Assembly: GCA_011009095.1 (NCBI GenBank)
Contig: VTPC01000939.1
Coordinates: forward strand, 11,271-75,270
Length of the DNA stretch: 64,000 nucleotides
Reading direction: 5' to 3'
Origin: Ignelater luminosus
Taxonomy: Eukaryota > Arthropoda > Insecta > Coleoptera > Elateridae
Made by a program: the position numbers and the translations under genes. Of this stretch, positions 57,568 to 64,000 are shown piece by piece; within the stretch, counting starts at the first letter, position 1; each line of letters opens with the position of its first letter. Below the pieces are notes generated by a model, which searched no databases, had not been told where the DNA came from, and saw nothing but the letters and a program-made list of their open reading frames with translations.

Positions 57568-58204
57568 CGCGAGTAGGGGTGTGGCCCTGAAAATCATTTG
57601 TATGCCGTTTCCATCTGTTACTGCGAGTGCAGTTCTCTTCCTGCGTACGTTGTTTACTTTAGAGCCAACATGGGTAAGAACCCGACAACTTCACCACCGG
57701 CAACCAACCGCTACGCTAGCGGGCACCTTCAACACATTGGAGTCATTGACCCCCGAATACTACCACTTTGCAATTCGCCGTTGGAACAACACCAACAGCG
57801 GCTCAAGATCGAAATCGCTTCCGTCCATCATCATCAGAAGCCTCCGACAGCGAGCCGACGCCATTATCAAGTCGAAGATCTACAACAAACAGCTTTAACA
57901 ACCATCAACTCAAGCCTCGCCCACCATCAACAACAACTTCAGGTACTTAATACAAATTGGCCGAAATTACATCAACGCCGCTCGCTACAGTCCATCAACG
58001 CCTTCGCTTCAAGATGAGATAACATCCGCCTTCACCGGACGCTGCTGGTCTGGTCAAGTGTCAATGAACAGGAACTGAGATCGTATTCTGCCTCGCACTC
58101 CAAAATATCAACGTAGTTATCTAGACTAAAGTAGCTCCTGGGAGCTTAGAACGGTCTTCCGCCTTGGGCGGGGAACTAACTTTGATTTGCTTGTTTGCTT
58201 TGCT
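57568..58204 (+). mobile_element. Hairpin-tailed non-autonomous retroposon (637 bp) with 12-bp target duplication
   Basis: Flanks TGTACTCTTACG (57556-57567) and TGTACTTTTACG (58205-58216), 11 of 12 alike. Opens CGCGAGTAGGGGTGTGGCCC. CTGCGAGTGCAGTTCTCTTC recalls LINE 5' initiator regions. ATGGGTAAGAACCC (57681) could start an ORF1-like frame rich in Ser, Pro, His and Gln. The overlapping frame TLAGTFNTLESLTPEYYHFA...IIRSLRQRADAI has similarity to the copy at 15.7-16.5 kb. The 3' end has hairpin 1 (AGCTCC/GGAGCT, 58133-58146), hairpin 2 (CCGCC/GGCGG, 58159-58171) and a TTTGC-rich tail. No RT is present, so it is probably an internally deleted LINE or a SINE-like parasite of one. Confidence 0.84.
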
Positions 58205-58504
58205 TGTACTTTTACGATAACTTTTTCTTTCTTTTTTGTTTCAGTTATTCCTAGGAGCTCTAATCTATGTTTTATCATTTCTTCTAGCATTTCTTCTTCT
58301 TTCCCATTTATGCTTCTTGTTTTTCAAGTTCCAATCCTTGTTACTTTTCTTCTTTCCTTAATCTTTACAATATTCGCATCCTTGTTTGTCTTCTGTATTC
58401 TTCTCCTTTGTTTGTGACTTTTTAATTTTCTGTACCTTTGGAAATGGCCTGTTCTTTGGGCTTATCCTCATTTTCCTTCCGCTTATAGTTAGTTTCTTGT
58501 ACTT
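58205..58504 (-). pseudogene. LINE endonuclease start and 5' end
   Basis: Minus strand: KTRSINGKEEEMLEEMIKHR, then LELLGITETKKKEKVIV (58340-58217), the WNxRxLNGKE...LGxxETKxKG opening of the endonuclease. 58345-58504 holds the AG-rich sequence before it; the exact LINE start and the target duplication within the mariner leader were not resolved. Confidence 0.75.
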
Positions 58505-58830
58505 AGAATGAGTTGATACAATAAAATGAATTTTTACAGATGTCTATTGAAAGCGTATAGGTTATTCCGAGAACTTTTCAAATTATCTTCTTATATAGCC
58601 ACGTCGCCCAGTTTGTATTGGAATCCCTGACATGTTGGGAATTCCGTACTACGATTTCAAGCGATTATGGGTAGCGGATGCAGTGCACGACGGCTGTAAA
58701 CAAAACAAATTTCTTTCTTTGGTTTATTGGATAACTTATACCCAGCCCGGCGCTTTTGGTGTTAAATGTCTAAATATTCTGGGAAAAACACGGCAACGTT
58801 TGGTATAGTGCTACGAATTTGCTCTATAAC

Positions 58831-59215
58831 TAGTCAGACTTTTATGTGACCCGGATCGAAGCTCGAGTTCGGACCGGGACAAGCCTTAGTTTAAAAGTTT
58901 ATTGGACTTTTTGGGCCTAAGTTCAATCAATCGATCCTTTCAGTCTTGTCAAACTATTGACATTTTTGGACCTTCGGGCCTCTCTGGCCTCTCCAACCGT
59001 TCAACCTTGTCGGGCCGTTTTGACTTCTCGGCCCTTCGGGGTTTTCGGGCTGTCAGGATCTCTTTGGGTCTTCTGACTTCTCTGAGGTCTGTCGGGCCTC
59101 GCGGGACTTTCACGCTGTTCGGGCTTATCGGACCTGTCAAGCCGCTCAAGAAATTATTCAGTCTTCTTCGAGCCGCGTCTAGTTTGTCCCTAGTCAATTT
59201 AGGTATGGAGGTAAA
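58831..59215 (+). repeat. Minisatellite-cored hAT-like element, tandem copy 1
   Basis: Begins CTAGTCAGACTTTTATGTGA (internal to the normal tip, so the left tip is lost), then AGTTTAAAAGTTTATTGGAC and GGGCC-word runs. It ends CAAGAAATTATTCAGTC...GTCTAGTTTGTCCCTAGTCA just before copy 2. Confidence 0.75.
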
Positions 59216-59577
59216 GGCCTGCACGGGCTGGGTTTTCTAGTCAGACTTTTACGAAGGTCGCTTTTATCGGACTTTTTAGGCCTACGTTCGGTCAATCGGC
59301 CTTTTCGGTCTTGTCAAGCTATTGAACTTTTTGACCCTTCGGGTCTCTCTGGCCTCTCGGACCGTTCAAACTTGTCGGGCCGTTTTGACTTCTCAGCCCT
59401 TCTGGTTTTTCGGGCTGTTTGGATTTGTTGAGTCTTCTGACTTTTCTGAGGTCTATCGGACCTCACGGGACTCTCACGCTGTTCGGGCGTCTCGGACCTG
59501 TCAAACCGATCAAGAAATTATCGAGTTTTTTTCGAGCTGCGTATAGTTTGTCTCCAATCAGTTTAGGTATGCAGGTG
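59216..59577 (+). repeat. Minisatellite-cored hAT-like element, tandem copy 2 (362 bp)
   Basis: Opens GGCCTGCACGGGCTGGGTTT, then TCTAGTCAGACTTTTACGAA, GCTTTTATCGGACTTTTTAG and TTCGGTCAATCGG. It keeps the same order of GGGCC words as copy 1 (CCTTCGGGTCTCTCTGGCCT, GTCGGGCCGTTTTGACTTCT) and ends GTTTAGGTATGCAGGTGAA. Homology to copy 1 is collinear throughout. Confidence 0.8.
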
Positions 59578-59812
59578 AAGGCCTGCACGGGCCGGGTTTT
59601 CTAGTCAGGTTTTTACGAGCTTGAAGATTTATCAGGGTCTTTTGGTCTAGGTCCGGTCAATCGGGTCTGTCGAGCTCTTCATTCTTGGTTCTGTCGGACC
59701 GTTCAGACCTCTGGGGTCTGTCGGATCGTTTGGGCCTCTCTTTTCAACTTTTCAGTTCTTCAGGTCTTTCAGGTCTATCGAATTTTGTTCGGACCGGGCC
59801 GGGCCATTCAAA
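59578..59812 (+). repeat. Minisatellite-cored hAT-like element, tandem copy 3, partial
   Basis: Opens GGCCTGCACGGGCCGGGTTT with TCTAGTCAGGTTTTTACGAG, then GTCCGGTCAATCGGG. It is shorter than copies 1 and 2 and ends GACCGGGCCGGGCCATTC. Confidence 0.75.
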
Positions 59813-59829
59813 ATGTAAAAAAATGTTGA

Positions 59830-60060
59830 GATAATCCATTGCAGTACGCTGATTGTACAAAAAGTAGTACAACTAGAATTTACAAAATTGATAATCGAGT
59901 TTAGTGACCTACAAAAAGGAGTTTTCATAATGTTATTAAATGTTTGGAAATTTTAGAAACAACGTGGAGAAATTAAACAAAAAACGCCGGAAATTTACTT
60001 TCAACACTCCAAGTCACTAAATAATAATCAACAGATCTAGAAAGAGTACGTTTAGAATTT
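59830..60060. repeat. Dispersed repeat alpha, copy 5
   Basis: GATAATCCATTGCAGTACGC, GATTGTACAAAAAGTAGTAC, AATCGAGTTTAGTGACCTAC, AAAAAACGCCGGAAATTTAC and CACTAAATAATAATCAACAG, the fullest match to copies 1 and 4. Confidence 0.75.
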
Positions 60061-60250
60061 AAAAAATTGCAAAACTGCAAATCGAATTGGGACTTATAAA
60101 TATTGGTTTTTATAGTGTTATCAAATGTTTGAAGATTCTGAAAAGAACGGTAAGAATTCAGAGAGAAACGCTGGAAATCTACTCTAAACACTCGAAGATA
60201 AGAGTATACCTTTACTCTCTAGTGACCTACAAGTAGGACTTTTCGAAAGT
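60045..60250. repeat. Dispersed repeat alpha, copy 6 (tandem to copy 5)
   Basis: AATTGCAAAACTGCAAATCG, GTTATCAAATGTTTGAAGAT, GAGAGAAACGCTGGAAATCT and ACTCTAAACACTCGAAGA repeat the order of copy 5 directly after it. Confidence 0.7.
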
Positions 60251-60835
60251 AACTAGTTGAACTCGCCAGTCTTCTAGCAAGATCTGAAACTCTTACTATT
60301 ATTTCATTAGTTTTCTAACTCAAATTATTTTGTCATTTTTGTATTTTGTTTTTTAAAATAACATTAAATGGTAGCTCTTATTATGGCATTTTGAGCAAAG
60401 GTTTGGTTTGTTCTACGTCTAAGATTATTTGAACATGTGATACCAGTCTGTGCTACAACCATAGGGAGATCTTTAGTGACCGACAGTTAAGATTCTGCCA
60501 AATAAGTTTAATCTTGTATACTGTAGAATTAATATGGGCACCTGGACATGCTAATCAGGAAACTAGAAAACTCGAGTCTTCATTTAGACTTTAAGAGCCT
60601 CCTAAAATTTGGCATTCAGGTGCAAATTACCTTCTTCTTTTTGTTATCCATTCTTTTTACCTTTGTGGGCGTCGTTTGCACCCATCTTCTATCCCTTGCA
60701 GGCTGCATACGGATGCATTTTGCTAATGTGATCAAATCACTTTAGTTGACGGCATTACTTTTTGCTTCTGGCTGTTTCTTATTTCCTCATTCCTCACGCT
60801 GTCCATTTTATTTATCAAATCAGCAAAGAGGACTA
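60251..60835. other. No supported gene
   Basis: AT-rich. A 65-aa plus frame at 60548-60745 (FFLLSILFTFVGVVCTHLLS) has one hydrophobic stretch, but it matches no family and has no context. Confidence 0.4.
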
Positions 60836-60837
60836 TA

Positions 60838-61747
60838 CAGTGTGTTCACATTTCGATGCTCACTATTGGGATCTCGGAAACTGTAAGAGATACAAAGTCG
60901 GTTAAATTAGAAAAGATTTGGCTATTTTGGAGATCAGTTTACTTATGCTTTTGTTTTTTCAAAAAAGTTCACGGCTTACTAGATATTTGCTAAAAACGAA
61001 ATTATCTTATTATTTTTTTTAAATGAAAATCATTTCCCACTTAGTGTGCCATGGCTTTAAACATATGAAAATCATTGATTTTTGTCAGGTAAATTACATT
61101 TGTTTTGTAACAATTGCTAAAACAAAACAAAAGACGATTTTAAGATACTTGACTGAGCATTCACAGATAGCATCAAATAACCAGTTAATGCCCCATAAAA
61201 GCGTTTTTATTTTGTTTTAGCAGTTTTTGCATAACAAATGAATTTCTGTGATAAAACTCCACGACTTTGTGTGTTAGATACCATGGCACGCTATGATGAA
61301 AAATGAGTTTCACTTCAAAACTCGGTAAAACAAAAGAATAGCTATGTCAAACCTTGTATCACTGAAAAGCATTTAAGGCGTGCAGTTCAGTAATATGGAA
61401 ATAAAGTAGGTGTTCCATTAGAATAAATTGGATTTACGTTTCACCGTCGAAGTAAAACTAAAGAGAATTGCGAAAATAATTTTTATGTGTTTCGGAGTAA
61501 ATTCTCAAAAACACCCTCTTTGCTGTTCTTTTCTATCTTTGCTCGTTCCTGAGATATTTCACATAAAAAAAATAAGATAATTTCGTTTGTAGCAAATATC
61601 TAGTAAGTTGTGGACTTTTTAAAAAAAAAACAAAAGCATAAGTAAAACTGATCTCCAAAATAGCCAAAACTTTTCTAACTTAATCGACTTCGTATTTCTT
61701 ACAATTTCCGAGATCCCAATAGTGAGTATCGAAATGTGGACACACTG
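60838..61747. mobile_element. Long-TIR miniature DNA element (MITE), TA-flanked, copy 2 (910 bp)
   Basis: Left CAGTGTGTTCACATTTCGAT and right ATCGAAATGTGGACACACTG are almost perfect inverses, with TA outside each (60836-60837, 61748-61749). The inverted repeats extend about 170 bp each side (CTTATGCTTTTGTTTTTTCA, CTAGATATTTGCTAAAAACG). It is better preserved than copy 1 at 5335-6016 and its core (GATGCTATCTGTGAATGCTC on the minus strand) runs the other way. No transposase. Confidence 0.9.
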
Positions 61748-61867
61748 TATTGTCTGCGTACATCAAATTATCTAGTTTTACAGCCTGTAAACGTCTGCAT
61801 CTTATTGTTCTGGGTGTTTTTGTTTCGTTTCACGAATTTTTTATTATATGGTGGTAAATAGGCGTGG

Positions 61868-62267
61868 NNNNNNNNNNNNNNNNNNNNNNNNNNNNNNNNN
61901 NNNNNNNNNNNNNNNNNNNNNNNNNNNNNNNNNNNNNNNNNNNNNNNNNNNNNNNNNNNNNNNNNNNNNNNNNNNNNNNNNNNNNNNNNNNNNNNNNNNN
62001 NNNNNNNNNNNNNNNNNNNNNNNNNNNNNNNNNNNNNNNNNNNNNNNNNNNNNNNNNNNNNNNNNNNNNNNNNNNNNNNNNNNNNNNNNNNNNNNNNNNN
62101 NNNNNNNNNNNNNNNNNNNNNNNNNNNNNNNNNNNNNNNNNNNNNNNNNNNNNNNNNNNNNNNNNNNNNNNNNNNNNNNNNNNNNNNNNNNNNNNNNNNN
62201 NNNNNNNNNNNNNNNNNNNNNNNNNNNNNNNNNNNNNNNNNNNNNNNNNNNNNNNNNNNNNNNNNNN
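61868..62267. other. Assembly gap, 400 N
   Basis: Exactly 400 unknown bases. Round numbers like this are scaffolding gaps. Reading frames listed across it would be meaningless. Sequence to the right restarts inside a LINE already present at about 56607. Confidence 0.99.
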
Positions 62268-64000
62268 TTCTTGGAATTTTTCTTTTCAAGTGTCTTCTTT
62301 AAGTTTGTAGCTTTATACTTTTTCCTTTATTTTCGTTTTTCTGTCTTTCTGTCTTTCTTTAATTCTTCTATTACCTTTTTCAGGTCTAATCTTAGTAGAT
62401 AATGGTCACTACCTATTTCTGCTCGCCTTGTAACCTTTGCGTCGAATATACCTTTACATTTATGTCTACAGACTAGGAAATAATCTATTATTGATTTCTG
62501 TTCCATTTCCGGATTAACTCTCGCATATTTATATACGGTATAGATGGATTTGTTTTGCCAATGCACAAATACATAAGAGCAAGCGAAAGGAAATAATATT
62601 TTACATGAGTAGAAATGAGATGGCACGTACCAGCAAAGTTCTACGGGCCAACTCGTTAGTATATTAATGCGTAAACAACCTGTCATAAGTAACTTCTCTT
62701 TATCCTAATGACATTACTATAGGAGCCCAGCTATTTACTGAAGTTCTATAGGTAAATTAAAAAAATCCAGTCTGTATACCTTTACGGTTAAATTTAGTAT
62801 TGGCAATTATGAAATCATTTTCCATGCATAAGTGTATAATTCGTTCCCCATTGTTGGTTTTAGTGGCTTCTACTTCCTTTTTCATTATTCTTTCGAAACC
62901 GTTGCTTTGGTTCTCCACTCTTCCGTTTAGGTCTTTCATAATAATAATATCATTGTCTTCTTTATCTATCTCTTTCTGTAAGCTTTCGAAGTACTCGTCT
63001 TTCTCTTTTCTTTTTGCGTTATCGTTTTCACCGTATGTGACCATTAACGACCAAATTTCTTCATTTATTAATTTCGTTTTTACAATCGTTGATATATCTT
63101 TCTTCCACGATATCTTTTAATCTTTCCGGTGCTACAATGAGTCCTACTCCTTCTCTTGCATTTTCTTTTATATCTACTCCGGACCATATAAGCTAGTGGT
63201 CTTTGTGTACTCTTACGCGCGAGTAGGGGTGTGGCCCTGAAAACCATTTGTATGCCGTTTCCATCTGTTACCGCGAGTGCAGTTCTCTTCCTGCATACGT
63301 TGTTTACTTTAGAGCCAACATGGGTAAGAACCCGACAACTTCACACCACCGGCAACCAACCGCTACGCTAGCGGGCACCTTCAACACATTGGAGTCATTG
63401 ATCCCCGAATACTACCACTTTGCAATTCGCCGTTGGAACAACACCAACAGCGGCTCAAGATCGAAATCGCTTCCGTCCATCATCATCAGAAGCCTCCGAC
63501 AGCGAGCCGACGCCATTATCAAGTCGAACATCTACAACAAACAGCTTTAACAACCATCAACTCAAGCCCCGCCCACCATCAACAACAACTTCAGGTACTT
63601 AATAAAAATTGGCCGAAATTACATCAACGCCTTCGCTTCAAGATAAGATAACATCCGCCTTCACCGGACGCTGCTGGTCTGGTCAAGTGTCAATGAACAG
63701 GAACTGAGATCGTATTCTGCCTCGCACTCCAAAATATCAACGTAATTATCTAGACTAAAGTAGCTCCTGGGAGCTTAGAACGGTCTCCCGCCTTGGGCGG
63801 GGAACTAACTTTGATTTGCTTGTTTGCTTTGCTTGTACTTTTACTATGCCTTTTTCTTTCTTTTTTGTTTCAGTTATTCCTAGGAGCTCTAATCTATGTT
63901 TTATCATTTCTTCTAGCATTTCTTCTTCTTTCCCATTTATGCTTCTTGTTTTTCAAGTTCTAATCCTTGTTACTTTTCTTCTTTCCTTAATCTTCACAAT
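62268..64000 (-). mobile_element. Second copy of the 56.6-58.3 kb LINE segment
   Basis: Collinear and nearly identical to 56607-58350: same LINE endonuclease end (RAEIGSDHYLLRLDLKKVIE, 62327-62540), same 228-bp insert (62543-62770), same endonuclease middle (62757-63180, with GRVENQSNGFER where the first copy has GRGENQ), same retroposon and its target duplication. I count roughly 20 differences, including two short deletions: one at about 63081 (text TATTTTCTCG present only in the first copy) and one at about 63627 between CATCAACGCC repeats. It runs off the right edge. Confidence 0.93.
63218..63833 (+). mobile_element. Hairpin-tailed retroposon, duplicate of the 57.6-kb copy
   Basis: Same flanks (TGTACTCTTACG at 63206-63217, TGTACTTTTAC at 63834-63844) and same start and tail as 57568-58204. 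Hairpin 1 is at 63762-63775 (AGCTCC/GGAGCT) and hairpin 2 at 63787-63801 (CCCGCC-TTG-GGCGGG, longer than in the first copy, where one base differs). It was duplicated together with the LINE rather than inserted separately. Confidence 0.9.

Larger units (their letters stand above)
54430..58504 (-). mobile_element. EN-RT LINE inserted in a mariner, carrying three insertions
   Basis: Minus strand. Endonuclease start at about 58340-58217, interrupted by a retroposon (57568-58204); it continues 57540-57110, is interrupted again (56882-57109), and continues 56880-56660. Linker 56600-55900 contains a short retroposon (56247-56380). RT is 55720-54860 and the C-terminal region 54851-54430. Wording is close to the LINEs at 8.2-11.2 and 34.1-36.1 kb. 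A near-identical second copy of the 56.6-58.3 kb part lies after the gap at 62268-64000. Confidence 0.88.
53683..58591 (-). mobile_element. mariner element split by a 4-kb LINE insertion
   Basis: Left tip CGAGGATAATTTGAAAAGTT continues CTCGGAAT (53683-53710). The right tip is its inverse, ATTCCGAGAACTTTTCAAAT ending TATCTTCT (58564-58591). TA lies outside each (53681-53682, 58592-58593). Transposase remnants occupy 53730-54430 and the 5' leader 58505-58563. Everything between is a LINE with its own insertions. A normal mariner is about 1.3 kb, so nearly all of the 4.9-kb distance is inserted sequence. Confidence 0.87.

Noticed and set aside
58949-59224. 91-aa minus frame with RPERPEGP-type repeats, and a similar collagen-like frame at 35242-35424
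   Set aside because: The periodicity comes from 9-13-bp GGGCC minisatellite words in a mobile element. Frames are not conserved between copies, so it is not a collagen gene.
61768-62402. Frames of 148-184 aa across the N block
   Set aside because: They consist almost entirely of unknown bases.

Overview
The window is AT-rich insect-like (arthropod) nuclear DNA. It is built almost entirely from old transposable elements, with no host gene that I can defend. Signs of this are endonuclease-reverse transcriptase LINEs of arthropod type, mariner, pogo-like, piggyBac, MULE and hAT-like DNA transposons, a tRNA-derived SINE, an R1/Jockey-type LINE, and TA-flanked miniature elements. No intron-exon gene structure, rRNA gene or true tRNA gene was recognised. 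No species can be named from the sequence. Open reading frames are short and broken, as expected of dead copies; the longest, 182 aa, is a LINE reverse transcriptase piece.

Layout. 1-0.7 kb: diverged ~160-bp satellite. 1.0-1.7 kb: LINE tail (minus). 5.3-6.0 kb: long-TIR miniature element, with a sister at 60.8-61.7 kb. 6.4-8.0 kb: dispersed repeats and a tRNA-derived SINE (second copy 20.1-20.5 kb). 8.2-11.2 kb: nearly full-length EN-RT LINE (minus). 15.1-18.2 kb: EN-RT LINE (plus), split by a hairpin-tailed retroposon and abutting a piggyBac N-terminal fragment. 23.5-24.7 kb: a CGATTAA-rich element and a minisatellite-cored element. 25.8-26.2 kb: hAT-like element with 8-bp target duplication. 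26.8-28.7 kb: R1/Jockey-type LINE (minus). 34.1-36.1 kb: EN-RT LINE (plus), split by a second hAT-like element. 37.1-40.1 kb: tandem repeat, then pogo-like transposase pieces with a MITE in them. 42.5-46.0 kb: three-level nest, a Ty3/Gypsy fossil holding a mariner that holds a MULE. 49.4-51.1 kb: pogo-type MITE, a GGCGG-bearing tandem repeat and two minisatellite-cored pieces. 53.7-58.6 kb: a mariner whose inverted repeats lie 4.9 kb apart because a LINE, itself carrying three insertions, landed inside it. 58.8-59.8 kb: head-to-tail array of the hAT-like element. 61.87-62.27 kb: 400-base assembly gap. 62.27-64 kb: near-identical second copy of the 56.6-58.3 kb LINE segment.

The elements do not work together as a pathway; their nesting gives relative ages. 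The most distinctive content is two non-autonomous families defined here by repeated copies and target duplications. One is a hairpin-tailed retroposon: four copies, two hairpins, a short-repeat tail and 8-12-bp duplications. The other is a hAT-like element whose body is a degenerate GGGCCTGTC-type minisatellite. Element ends marked by target duplications or inverted repeats are good to a few bases; other boundaries are approximate.
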